From: Blastopirellula marina DSM 3645
Lineage (GTDB): Bacteria > Planctomycetota > Planctomycetia > Pirellulales > Pirellulaceae
Assembly: GCF_000153105.1 (NCBI RefSeq)
Contig: NZ_CH672377.1
Location: forward strand, 1,644,405 to 1,708,404
Direction: 5' to 3'
Length of the DNA stretch: 64,000 bases
Under the pieces are notes generated by a model. It saw only the letters and a program-made list of their open reading frames with translations. It searched no databases and was not told the DNA's origin. Each line of letters begins with the position of its first letter. Position 1 is the first letter of the stretch. Below, in pieces: positions 27,936 to 36,515 of the stretch. A program made the position numbers and the translations under genes.

Positions 27936-28071
27936 TCTCTTCATCGCATCATGTCGAAGGACTCGGTCGATAGTTTGCCCCAATTTGGGCGCATTTCGCT
28001 TGGCGATTGTCTATAATATCGCCAGCTTTCGCTCTGCAAGAAATCCCACCCCGCCGATCGAGACCACCCCC

Positions 28072-29337
28072 ATGCCAGCTTCTCGCCTGCTGCTATGCGC
28101 ACTAATCACGCTCACTTCGTTATCCTACGCCTGTGCCGCAGACAAAGACTTCGCATCGATGACGCCAGAGGAAACGCGCGCGTTCGAAATCAAAGTGTTG
28201 GAGAAAGTCGCCGATCTTGCGATGATTCCGCCGACGCTCAATACCAAGCCGCTCCCCAAGTATGGTCTCGATAAGCTCGACTATGGAATGACGATCGGCA
28301 TCGAGCGGACTCCCAACGGGCGACTCTGGGCTTGTTGGGTTGCCGGCGGCGATAGTCCCAAGGCCTACTTCGTGTTGGCCAGCAGTGACGATGACGGAGA
28401 GACGTGGTCGCCGCCGCGGTTGGTGGTTGATGCCCATTCGCCCAACCTGCCGCTCGATCGCAGCGTGTTGGTCGGCAATCTCTGGACCGATCCGCTAGGG
28501 CGGCTCTGGCTGATTTTCGATCAGTCGATGGATATGTTCGACGGCAGAGCAGGGGTCTGGGCGACTGTTTGTGAGAACCCCGATGCGGACGAGCCTGCCT
28601 GGTCAGCGCCGCGTCGCATCTGGCACGGCGTGACCCTCAACAAGCCGACCGTCCTATCGACCGGCGAGTGGATGTTGCCGATCTCGCTCGATCAGCGCCC
28701 CGGTTTCCGACAATTCAAAGGTTGCTTTACCGAGCTGGATCCGCTGCGTGGCGCCAACGTCTTTGTCTCCAGCGATCAAGGGAAGTCATGGGAGCGCCGC
28801 GGCGCCGCGACTTTCCCCAATCCTGATTGGCACGAGCATATGATTGTCGAGCGGGAAGATGGCTCGCTCTGGATGTTGGCCCGCACCACCAAAGGGCTTA
28901 TGCAATCGATCTCAACCGACGGCGGAGAAACCTGGGCCAAGCCGAGCGAACCGGCCGGAATCCAACAACCCAACGCACGGTTCCATGTGCGACGATTGGC
29001 CTCGGGCAAGATCTTGCTGATCAAACATGGCGACAAGATCGACTCGCATCATGGACGCGTTCAGTTGTCGGCTTGGCTCTCGGACGACGAAGGCAAGACC
29101 TGGACCGGTGGGCTCGTCCTCGATGAGCGAAAAGGAGTCTCCTACCCCGACGGCTTTCAGGCGCCTGACGGTCGCATCTATATCTCCTACGATCGCAACC
29201 GCGCGACCGACGGCGAGATCCTGTTGGCCAAATTCACCGAAGCCGATATCGAAGCTGGCAAACTGGTCGACGACGGGTCAAAGCTAAAAATGCTGATCAG
29301 CAAACCGCTGGGGACGAAGTCCACCACGAAAAAATGA
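28072..29337 (+). CDS. Exported sialidase-like beta-propeller protein
   Basis: About 421 residues from the ATG 28072, which begins a signal peptide (LLLCALITLTSLSYACAAD); the in-frame upstream extension lacks one. At least four Asp-boxes are visible: SSDDDGETW, SSDQGKSW, STDGGETW and SDDEGKTW, the hallmark of six-bladed exo-sialidase propellers. An Arg in the FIP/RIP-like position is not obvious, but RTPNGRLWA and YDRNRATDGEI near the ends fit the GH33-like family used by planctomycetes on sulfated or host glycans. Substrate not inferable. Standalone. Confidence 0.85.
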   Translation: MPASRLLLCALITLTSLSYACAADKDFASMTPEETRAFEIKVLEKVADLAMIPPTLNTKPLPKYGLDKLDYGMTIGIERTPNGRLWACWVAGGDSPKAYFVLASSDDDGETWSPPRLVVDAHSPNLPLDRSVLVGNLWTDPLGRLWLIFDQSMDMFDGRAGVWATVCENPDADEPAWSAPRRIWHGVTLNKPTVLSTGEWMLPISLDQRPGFRQFKGCFTELDPLRGANVFVSSDQGKSWERRGAATFPNPDWHEHMIVEREDGSLWMLARTTKGLMQSISTDGGETWAKPSEPAGIQQPNARFHVRRLASGKILLIKHGDKIDSHHGRVQLSAWLSDDEGKTWTGGLVLDERKGVSYPDGFQAPDGRIYISYDRNRATDGEILLAKFTEADIEAGKLVDDGSKLKMLISKPLGTKSTTKK

Positions 29338-29574
29338 GCGAGTGAAGCGTAGCGTAAGCCGCGTATCCCAAGGAGCTCCGCTATCAGCGCGGCGCAGCCG
29401 CAAGATGCATTGGCGCTAGGCTGGCAGTTCGTAAAGCTTTCGCGAGATCAAACGGTGAAAAGATCGCCGCTTACCAGCTGATCTCGGCCTGATGCTTCTT
29501 GGCGACTTCGTCGGCCCCGACAGCGGAGCCATCGCGGCCAACCATTCCATCGCAAACAATTCTGAAATTGTAGG

Positions 29575-30924
29575 CTACGAAGAAAGCTCCTCTTCCTCCA
29601 CTTTCGGCTTTCCGCTTTCTGCTTTTCCCTCGTCTCGCTTCTGCGCCTGATAGATGCTCGAACTGCCGCTGAGGAAATACGACAAGAAGCAAGCGATCGC
29701 CGCATAGACCACAAACCCAGAGCTCAGCAGCTCTCCATTGCCGGGCCCGAATAGCTCGATCGCCATGATGGTGCAAGCCAGCGGCGTGTTGGTCGCTCCG
29801 GCGAAGACCGCGACAAAGCCGAGGCCCGCCATCAAGTCGACCGGAGCGCCCAGCATGACGCCGGTCACGTTGCCGAGCGCCGCGCCGATAAAGAACAACG
29901 GGGTCACTTCGCCCCCTTTAAATCCGCTGCCGACGGTGACCGCGGTAAACAGCAGCTTCCACCACCAACTCATCCAATCGGCGCCGCCGGGCTGAAAACA
30001 AGACTCGATGCAGATCATGCCGGAATCCGGCGGATGCGGCGTGACGCCCAGCCCCAGATAGTCACGTGTCCCCAATAACCACACGAGCGCGATCACCACG
30101 CAACCGCCCACCGCCGGGCGCAGCCAAGGAATCGCGATGAACCTTTTGGCGGTTCCACTGATCGCATGCGTCAGCTCGGCGAACAGCACGCTCGCCAGGC
30201 CGAAGAAGATCGCCGCAATCGCCACTTTGCCGGTCAGCGCCCAGTCGAGCGAAACGGCGCTTAGGCTGCTGCTGATCTCAGCCGCAAACCCAATGTGATA
30301 ATGCGTATGGCCGATTCCCCACGCCGTGTTGACCTGATCGCCGATCACGCTGGCGAGCAGACAGGGAATCAGCGCCTTGTAGCTCATCTTGCCGATCGCG
30401 ATCACTTCGACTGCAAAGATCGCGCCGGTGAGCGGCGTGCCGAACACAGCGCCAAAGCCCGCCGCGACGCCGGCCGAAAGTAAGATCCGCGTTTCGTCCG
30501 GCGTCAGTTTCAACAAGCGACCAAGAACGCCAGCGAGACTTCCCCCCATTTGCACGGCCGTTCCTTCACGACCGGCCGATCCGCCAAACAGATGCGTGAT
30601 CAACGTTCCGATCAATACCAACGGCGCCATCCGCAGCGGCACGCCGCCGCCGGGCTGATGGATTTGCTCCATGATCAGATTGTTGCCGGCTTCCGCTTCG
30701 CGCCCTAAATAGTGGTACATCAGTCCGGACGCGATCCCGGCCAACGGCAATAGATAGAGCAGCCAGGAGTTGTCCCATTGCAGCAGCGTCACCACATGCA
30801 ACGCCCATAGGAAGATTGCGACCGATGAGCCGACGACAATCCCCAGCGGAAGGCAAATCGCCAACCACTTCAGCACAAACCACGCGAGCGCTGCGTGTTG
30901 CTTATAGTCCCAACGAAACGGCAT
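29575..30924 (-). CDS. CLC family anion channel/antiporter with fluoride-type motifs
   Basis: About 449 residues from the ATG 30922-30924. Ten or more membrane helices. The gating-glutamate motif reads GREGTAVQMGG, not the chloride-type GREGP. Where GSGIP is expected, the sequence has GNNLIMEQIHQ. The third CLC site reads GEVTPLFFIGAALG. From family knowledge, loss of the GSGIP serine together with GREGT fits the fluoride/proton CLC-F branch better than chloride channels; this is inference. No crcB-type fluoride riboswitch was seen upstream. A C-terminal cytoplasmic tail of ~30 residues is Lys/Glu-rich, with no CBS domain. Confidence 0.85.
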   Translation of the reverse strand: MPFRWDYKQHAALAWFVLKWLAICLPLGIVVGSSVAIFLWALHVVTLLQWDNSWLLYLLPLAGIASGLMYHYLGREAEAGNNLIMEQIHQPGGGVPLRMAPLVLIGTLITHLFGGSAGREGTAVQMGGSLAGVLGRLLKLTPDETRILLSAGVAAGFGAVFGTPLTGAIFAVEVIAIGKMSYKALIPCLLASVIGDQVNTAWGIGHTHYHIGFAAEISSSLSAVSLDWALTGKVAIAAIFFGLASVLFAELTHAISGTAKRFIAIPWLRPAVGGCVVIALVWLLGTRDYLGLGVTPHPPDSGMICIESCFQPGGADWMSWWWKLLFTAVTVGSGFKGGEVTPLFFIGAALGNVTGVMLGAPVDLMAGLGFVAVFAGATNTPLACTIMAIELFGPGNGELLSSGFVVYAAIACFLSYFLSGSSSIYQAQKRDEGKAESGKPKVEEEELSS

Positions 30925-31029
30925 GAAGCGGAATCTCCTGCAGGAATACGCCGCCAGCGAGCAGGCAGCGTTGGATGCAAGAGTAATAGAGCCGCCGACA
31001 TCCGACAAGGCGAAGCAGCCAGAGATCGG

Positions 31030-31599
31030 CTACCGCTTCGATTCCACTTTCTCGCGCAGCTGATTAAAATCGGCCTCCAACTTCGATTCGATCGCGCCGC
31101 CGATTAACGGCGCCGTGATCCGCGCCCAGCCGAGAAACTTCGCTTCCATATCGATCGAGACGTCCGTTTCGCCGCCGTTGGACTTCAATTGATAGTCGTT
31201 GACCAGATCAAACATGTTGTTCTGCAGCCGCACTTTCAACTCTTTGTTGGGCACGGTCTTCAGCACTTCGCTTTCCATTTCAAAGCGATCGCCATTTCGC
31301 TCCATCACCGCAACCGCTTTGGCGCCTTCTTGGTGTCCCTGGTCGGTCAGCGGTTTGATTTCGACGACCCCTTCCATCCACTGCATTAGTAGGTCAGGTT
31401 CGGTCAGGTAGGGGAAGATTTTCTCAGGCGCCGCGAGAATGCGAACATGCGCCCGATAATGAACCGGCTGTCCTCCGACAATCCACAGCACGCCGACTGC
31501 AACGACCAGCAAGATCAACGAGATGACGATCGTTTTCAACCAGCGACCTGCGGCAGTCGATGCGGCGGGAAGATCAACCGGGGCTGCAGTCTCATTCAT
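31030..31599 (-). CDS. Membrane-anchored SRPBCC (START-like) protein
   Basis: 189 residues; ATG with GGGAGG five bases upstream. One N-terminal membrane helix at about 20-42 (WLKTIVISLILLVVAVGVLW). The rest is a single SRPBCC fold of the polyketide cyclase/CoxG type: YRAHVRILAAPEKIFPYLTE opening, then WMEGVVEIKPL, and the long C-terminal helix IGGAIESKLEADFNQLREKV. This fold binds hydrophobic ligands in a deep cavity. The ligand is unknown. It lies about 100 bp upstream of the CLC gene on the same strand and could share its transcript. Confidence 0.82.
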   Translation of the reverse strand: MNETAAPVDLPAASTAAGRWLKTIVISLILLVVAVGVLWIVGGQPVHYRAHVRILAAPEKIFPYLTEPDLLMQWMEGVVEIKPLTDQGHQEGAKAVAVMERNGDRFEMESEVLKTVPNKELKVRLQNNMFDLVNDYQLKSNGGETDVSIDMEAKFLGWARITAPLIGGAIESKLEADFNQLREKVESKR

Positions 31600-31702
31600 G
31601 ATGGCCTCCCAATAAAATGGCAGAGATGGGCGACTTCATCATACACCCAGATCAGCGCTGCGATGTAGCAAATTATCGCAGCGCCGCTGGATCCGCTCGC
31701 TG

Positions 31703-32158
31703 CTAACCAACGTGCGAGTGATTGTCGACGTAACTCTTGACAAACTCGATCAATTCCGGCTTGTCACATTCGAAGCCAAGCTCTTCCGCTTGCTTCAACG
31801 TCTCTTCTCCAGACATCCCTTGTTCGCAAGCTAAGTGCATCATCACCATGGCGCCGGCTCGCTTGCCGCTGGCGCAATGAGCGAAGATCGGCTTGGGCAG
31901 ATACTGGTACTTATCGCGAAACTCATCGACGATCTGCGGTGACATCGTCATCATTGACACCGGCAGATGAAGATATTCCATTTCGGCCGCGACGACCCAG
32001 TCTTTCTCGTGCGACGGCGTGATCGGCTGGTCGTCTTCGCCATCTTCGCGAAAATTGACGATCGTCCGAAAGCCCTCTAATTTCAGCTGCCCGATTTCCG
32101 CTTCATTCGGTTGCGGCCCCACAGTGATATCGTCGTTGATTTGTATTTCATTTTTCAT
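31703..32158 (-). CDS. DUF442 phosphatase-like protein (beta-lactamase hydrolase-like)
   Basis: About 151 residues from the ATG 32156-32158 with AAGGAGA upstream. It starts IQINDDITVGPQPNEAEIGQ, then GFRTIVNFREDGED, and has the phosphatase-like loop HCASGKRAG. In that loop Cys and Arg are four residues apart, which is the DUF442 variant of the CX5R signature of tyrosine phosphatases. Cytoplasmic. Members are often fused to persulfide dioxygenase or near sulfide-oxidation genes; no such gene is near here, so the role is open. Confidence 0.85.
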   Translation of the reverse strand: MKNEIQINDDITVGPQPNEAEIGQLKLEGFRTIVNFREDGEDDQPITPSHEKDWVVAAEMEYLHLPVSMMTMSPQIVDEFRDKYQYLPKPIFAHCASGKRAGAMVMMHLACEQGMSGEETLKQAEELGFECDKPELIEFVKSYVDNHSHVG

Positions 32159-32393
32159 GATGGTTCTCCTTGAACGATCTTGGCGCAGGTTGGTGGGAGC
32201 GCGATCGCAAAAAGCGACGCCACTCACCGCAAAGGCAAGATTGCCGATGCGTATGCCTTAGAATGCAAATCGAATGCCGGAGAACTGAGGCCGACCGGTT
32301 TTCGCTGGCTGGACGCGATCGCTACCTGCAGTTCAGCGCCAGCGTTCCCGCTGTAGAAGCGTGCGATCGTTTTGTCGGACCAAAACGAATCCT

Positions 32394-33113
32394 TTATTCT
32401 CCAAAGCTACGTAGCACCAAACGCCGTTCCAGCGGCTGTAACCCGCGAGCATGCTGTTGCGAGCAACGTTTGAACGCGCGGGTTTCGTCGGGATGCACAA
32501 CCGCTTCGTCCTTCATGACGAACCAACTGACATCTTCCGAATAGGGATAGCTCGTCAGCGACCCCTCGTAGTAATACCAACTGTCGAAGTCGGGCTCGCT
32601 GGAACCGCACACTCGCGGAAAGAAGCGAGCCGGCGTCACGCTATGGGTTGGTTTGCCGTCCCCCTTTTCCGTACCGCAGCCTTCCTCGTCTCCGAGGGAA
32701 GCGATGATCGCCTCGTCGCCGCAAAGTCGTTCGGCTTCTTCACTTTCTCGATAGAGAACGCCGAGCACCACCTTGGGATCCGAGCCTTCGCCATGCACCG
32801 GGATATGCACAAAGTGAACTTCAAATTGACTCGGCGAATCTCCACCCACGACATGCTCGGACAGCTCATGAATATGAATCTTGACCAGCTTGTACTTGCG
32901 ACCACGAAAGACGATTTTCGGCTTGGTTCCGCCCAATTCAAAATTGCCGTGAGACGACTCCACTCCATCAAACTTGCCGACAAAGCTTTGCGTGGCAGGG
33001 TAACGAATCGTCAGCAGATCCTGCGGATTGGCGATTTGCAGCGCGGACTCGGGTTTTAACTTGATCGGCGATTGGCTCGACATAGATATAACTTTCGACG
33101 GGGCATTGCTCAT
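32394..33113 (-). CDS. Alpha-class carbonic anhydrase (cytoplasmic form)
   Basis: About 239 residues if the ATG at 33111-33113 is used; an ATG ten codons later is also possible. The zinc ligands of alpha-CA are in place: H80 and H82 in KIHIHELSEH, H100 in FEVHFVH. The gatekeeper Glu (E86 in SEH) and Thr (GSLTSYP) are kept, as is QSPI at the N-terminus. The usual TTPP reads TSYP. It would interconvert CO2 and bicarbonate. No signal peptide is seen although bacterial alpha-CAs are usually periplasmic. An insert of ~35 residues carries two cysteines. Confidence 0.8.
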   Translation of the reverse strand: MSNAPSKVISMSSQSPIKLKPESALQIANPQDLLTIRYPATQSFVGKFDGVESSHGNFELGGTKPKIVFRGRKYKLVKIHIHELSEHVVGGDSPSQFEVHFVHIPVHGEGSDPKVVLGVLYRESEEAERLCGDEAIIASLGDEEGCGTEKGDGKPTHSVTPARFFPRVCGSSEPDFDSWYYYEGSLTSYPYSEDVSWFVMKDEAVVHPDETRAFKRCSQQHARGLQPLERRLVLRSFGE

Positions 33114-33299
33114 GAGGGCGAAGTACTGATCCAAGACTACCCCGCTATCGAGGCATAATCAACTCGCGTTTTTAGCAACGCGAGTAAGTCGGCCAATCTT
33201 TTCTTTCACCTCCTGTTGTTGCATACGATAGTAGGCGCCGCTCGATCTTTTCCTTGACCGTCGCGTTGACGAAGAAGACAGCCGGCGTACGCTTCCAAC

Positions 33300-34244
33300 T
33301 CAATCGGCGGAATCCGATGGTTGCAGCGCTTCGCGAATCGCTTGTTCGATTCCCATCGGCCGCAGCGCAAATGCCTGCAGCGCGTCGGGATTGCGAACCA
33401 CGGTTGGATTGCGAAGTCCTTCGATCAGATGCCGTCCCACCTCGGCGCTGGCAGGCGTCACCAGGCCTAGCCACAGACTCGAAAGCCGCGGCGTCAGAAT
33501 CGGAACCGAGATCAGCCAACGGCGTAATCCGCGTTGCCGAGCGTACTCTTGGATCAAGTTGCCGTAAGTGACAATCTCACTTCCCCCTACCTCAAAGATG
33601 CGGCTCTCGCTTGACGGCAAGTCGAGCGCCGCCGTCAGATATCGCAGCATGTCTTCGATCGCGATCGGCTGTGTTGGGGTCGCCAACCAACGAGGACAAA
33701 TCATCACCGGCAGTCGATTGGTCAAAGATTGAATGAGATCAAACGAAAGACTGCCGCTGCCTACGACGACGGAAGCGCGAAATTCGATCACTTCGACGCC
33801 AGACCGCCGAAATATATCTCCCACCTCGTGACGACTGCGCAGATGCGGCGAGAGAGTCGGGTCATCGTCGTCGCCTAGTCCTCCTAGATAGATGATTCGT
33901 CGTAGCCCTGCTGCCTTTGCTGCGGCCGCAAAATTCTCCGCCGCTTCTCGATCTTGCTGCTCAAATTGTGGAGACGAGGCCATTAAATGGACCAAATAGT
34001 AGGCGGTTTCGACGCCGTCGAGCGCTGCGACGAGCGAAGCTCGATTCAGCACGTCTCCTTGGACTACCTCCGTCGGCTCGTTGTATTTCCCCTGCAATTT
34101 GGCGGGATCGCGCACCAGACATCGAATGGACAAGCCGCAGGCTTCCAGCCGAGAAAGCAAGCGACTGCCGACGTACCCAGTCGCCCCCGTCAGGAGGACT
34201 CGAGAAGGAGCGTAGCCTTGCGGGGTTATGCTATTATTTTTCAT
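33300..34244 (-). CDS. NAD(P)-binding NmrA/atypical SDR family protein
   Basis: About 314 residues from the ATG 34242-34244; a GTG five codons upstream is in frame. The Rossmann start is RVLLTGATGYVGSRLLSRL, with the GxxGxxG turn. Then CLVRDPAKL and the VVQGDVLNRASL segment typical of atypical SDRs, followed by YYLVHLM. The catalytic YxxxK is not obvious, which fits the NmrA/complex-I-NDUFA9-like group that often binds cofactor without classical reductase chemistry. It diverges from the DUF1990 gene; in other bacteria these two families are often neighbours or fused (family knowledge). Confidence 0.85.
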   Translation of the reverse strand: MKNNSITPQGYAPSRVLLTGATGYVGSRLLSRLEACGLSIRCLVRDPAKLQGKYNEPTEVVQGDVLNRASLVAALDGVETAYYLVHLMASSPQFEQQDREAAENFAAAAKAAGLRRIIYLGGLGDDDDPTLSPHLRSRHEVGDIFRRSGVEVIEFRASVVVGSGSLSFDLIQSLTNRLPVMICPRWLATPTQPIAIEDMLRYLTAALDLPSSESRIFEVGGSEIVTYGNLIQEYARQRGLRRWLISVPILTPRLSSLWLGLVTPASAEVGRHLIEGLRNPTVVRNPDALQAFALRPMGIEQAIREALQPSDSAD

Positions 34245-34342
34245 GCATTCGCATTTCACTTGTTTTCAGAACGCTGCGGTTTGCGGTTGATAGGACGTCG
34301 CAGCGTTGATTCTCGCCCGGTTCTCTAACACTCTCAACCGAA

Positions 34343-34906
34343 ATGCTGCGGATCCGTCAACCCAAATCAGAAACCGTGCGACAATTCCTGCAAACCCAGG
34401 CGTCACGCGACTTCAGCTATCCCATGGTTGGCGCAACGTTAGCGACCCCGCCGTCCGAGTATCAGGTCGATCATACGCGAGTCCGCTTGGGACATGGAGA
34501 GGAGTCGCTGGCCCAAGGTCGCATAGCGCTGCAAAAGTGGACGCAGTTTCAACTTGGCTGGGTAACCACCTTCCCACCGGCACTGCCGATTCAAGCCGGC
34601 GAGATGGTCGCGATCGTTGCGCGAGCAGGCGGCTTCTGGTGGCTGAACGCCTGCCGAATTGTATGCACGATTGAAGAGCCCAAGCAATTCGGTTTCGCCT
34701 ACGGCACGTTGCCGGCGCATGCCGAGTCTGGGGAAGAGCGGTTTCTGATTGAAATGGATGACGCCGGCGACGTCTGGTACGACATCCTCGCTTTCTCGCG
34801 GCCGAACCGCGTATCGGCGAAGCTGGCCTATCCCTATATGCGGCATTTGCAAAAGCGGTTTGCCCGCGAATCGGCGGCGGCGATGCGGCAAGCGATACGG
34901 CCGTAG
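34343..34906 (+). CDS. DUF1990 family protein
   Basis: 187 residues. The pattern matches DUF1990: FSYPMVGATLATPPSEYQVD near the start, RVRLGHGEESLAQGRIALQK, then GFAYGTLPAHAESGEERFLI, which is the best conserved part, and LAYPYMRHLQKRFARESAAA at the C-terminus. It looks like a SRPBCC-related fold. It is divergent from the NmrA-like gene with ~100 bp between, and shares its promoter region. Cellular role unknown. Confidence 0.88.
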   Translation: MLRIRQPKSETVRQFLQTQASRDFSYPMVGATLATPPSEYQVDHTRVRLGHGEESLAQGRIALQKWTQFQLGWVTTFPPALPIQAGEMVAIVARAGGFWWLNACRIVCTIEEPKQFGFAYGTLPAHAESGEERFLIEMDDAGDVWYDILAFSRPNRVSAKLAYPYMRHLQKRFARESAAAMRQAIRP

Positions 34907-34918
34907 GCGTGCTTCGCA

Positions 34919-36037
34919 CTAATTCGCCGTACTGGGTCTCATATTGTCGCACACGACCGCCATCTGGATCGGCAACGGATCATCCAGCGACTCAGGCTGA
35001 ACGGATAGAGGATAGTCTCCCCACCACTCGCCGGCCGCCCAATAGCCGATCGCGCAATTCGCATCACGGATCAGGCGGCAGCCTGACGCCAATAGCTCGT
35101 GCCAGCGAGATTCTGATTTCGGCACGCCCACTTCGCCGACATAACCATGCACGCCGTTTCGCCGACACCAACTCAGAAACGGCGTTAAGACCTGCTGCGG
35201 ACGTTGAGAAAGTTGCGGATCGCGAGCCGCTTCCTGGTCGAATGTCAGTTCGTATTTCCCACTCCGATCCGCATCGAAATAGGCGTGCGCTTCGTAAATC
35301 GTTTTGTTAGACGGATCGCGTATCCACGGTTCCGGTCCATTCACCTCTTCAAAGTTTTGCGCTGTCGCCCATTCGTTGCCACAGACGGTGATCCAACGGT
35401 CAGGATCCAGCTCACGTATCGCGGCGACGGCTCGATTCGACGCTCGTTTCCAAACGTGCGCCGCGATGTGGTGCGGCTCATTCATCAGGCCGTAGGCGAT
35501 GACGGTCGGATTGTCCGAAAGCCGTTCCGCGAGTTTGCGCCAAACATCGGCAAGATCGTCTTCTGACAGCAGCAGTGCGCCGTCCGTCGTCTCTCCCAAG
35601 ACCGCTTCGATCGGGCGACCGCTACGGTAAACGCGGTAGCGACCATAATTATGAAGATCAAGAATTGCCGTTCCTTTCGCTTCTGCGATCCAAGAGAGCA
35701 ACAACTGAAGATTGCCGCAGTAGTCAGCTTGCAATGGGCCGCGCAATTCAGGCTGCAGGCGTTCCCAACTGATCGGGATGCGAAAAGCGGTCACCCCCCG
35801 CTCGCAAAAGTAGCGAACCGTCGCTCGACTATTAAACGTATAGTCTCGATGCAAATCGCCAAGATTATATTGAGAAAAATCTTGAATATTGGTTCCAAAC
35901 TCGGCTCCAGCCAAATTCAACGTTGTACGAAACGGCAATAGTGAGTCTTGCGAATCATGATTTGTAGAACACCCCCAGCTCACCATTCCCATGGCTGCAA
36001 TGTTCATTTTCAGAAAATATCGCCGATCCGGTTTCAC
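34919..36037 (-). CDS. Glycoside hydrolase family 5 glycanase, Tat lipoprotein
   Basis: 372 residues; GTG start with GGGAG about nine bases upstream. The N-terminus holds both a twin-arginine motif (DRRYFLK) and a lipobox (VSWGCS), so a folded lipoprotein is expected on the periplasmic face. GH5 features: IPISWERLQPE, then the acid/base GLMNEPHH and the nucleophile GYVGEVGVPKSE, with AILDLHNYG between. It would cleave beta-1,4-linked glucan or mannan. It diverges from the BcsA-like synthase 478 bp away. I infer it trims or edits the exported polymer, as the GH8 enzyme BcsZ does in proteobacterial cellulose operons. Confidence 0.88.
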   Translation of the reverse strand: MKPDRRYFLKMNIAAMGMVSWGCSTNHDSQDSLLPFRTTLNLAGAEFGTNIQDFSQYNLGDLHRDYTFNSRATVRYFCERGVTAFRIPISWERLQPELRGPLQADYCGNLQLLLSWIAEAKGTAILDLHNYGRYRVYRSGRPIEAVLGETTDGALLLSEDDLADVWRKLAERLSDNPTVIAYGLMNEPHHIAAHVWKRASNRAVAAIRELDPDRWITVCGNEWATAQNFEEVNGPEPWIRDPSNKTIYEAHAYFDADRSGKYELTFDQEAARDPQLSQRPQQVLTPFLSWCRRNGVHGYVGEVGVPKSESRWHELLASGCRLIRDANCAIGYWAAGEWWGDYPLSVQPESLDDPLPIQMAVVCDNMRPSTAN

Positions 36038-36515
36038 TCAAACGTTCTCCCAAGTCACCCCCCGATTTCTCTACAGGGGACAAATCGATAGCAAAAGCAT
36101 GATCTAAGAAATGAAAGCTCTCGTTGCTTCATTCTAGCTCTCCACAGAGCCGGGTCGAACGGACTTTTGCTCCTCCTCCACACGCAACATAAGCCACCTC
36201 CATCCTGGGCGGCGAGCATTTCTTGACCTAAAATGCCGGCTTTCGAACAAAAAATGTGCATGCGTTGCTTATTTGCTGCGCTAAAGCGCACGATCACTAC
36301 ATGCTCCCCGGAACCTTTCCCCCCAAACCGAACAGAATAGCGATGACCGCTATGGTTGTTGATCGCGTTATTCCTGGTCAATAAGGGGCTGGTTACGGGG
36401 TTTGTAGCGGATACGAACAACTCCACCAAAAGAGTTAGTTCTTGGCCCATCGTTTGCTTTACGCATCTTCTGTTGCGGAAAAGATACCTACTGGAACATT
36501 TGAGAGGGCGAAACC
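36038..36515. other. Intergenic region between the GH5 and synthase genes
   Basis: 478 bp containing the divergent promoters of the GH5 and BcsA-like genes. The ORFs in it have no recognisable protein pattern and I treat them as chance. Nothing else identified. Confidence 0.5.

Noticed and set aside
30925-31029. Possible fluoride riboswitch upstream of the CLC gene
   Set aside because: The conserved crcB-motif blocks were not found in the 105-bp gap.
33172-33519. 115-residue minus-strand ORF overlapping the end of the NmrA-like gene
   Set aside because: It overlaps a well-supported gene in another frame and has Ser/Arg-rich shadow composition.
36055-36450. 131-residue minus-strand ORF between the GH5 and synthase genes
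   Set aside because: No family match, mixed composition rich in Cys, Arg and Ser, and it lies in the shared promoter region.
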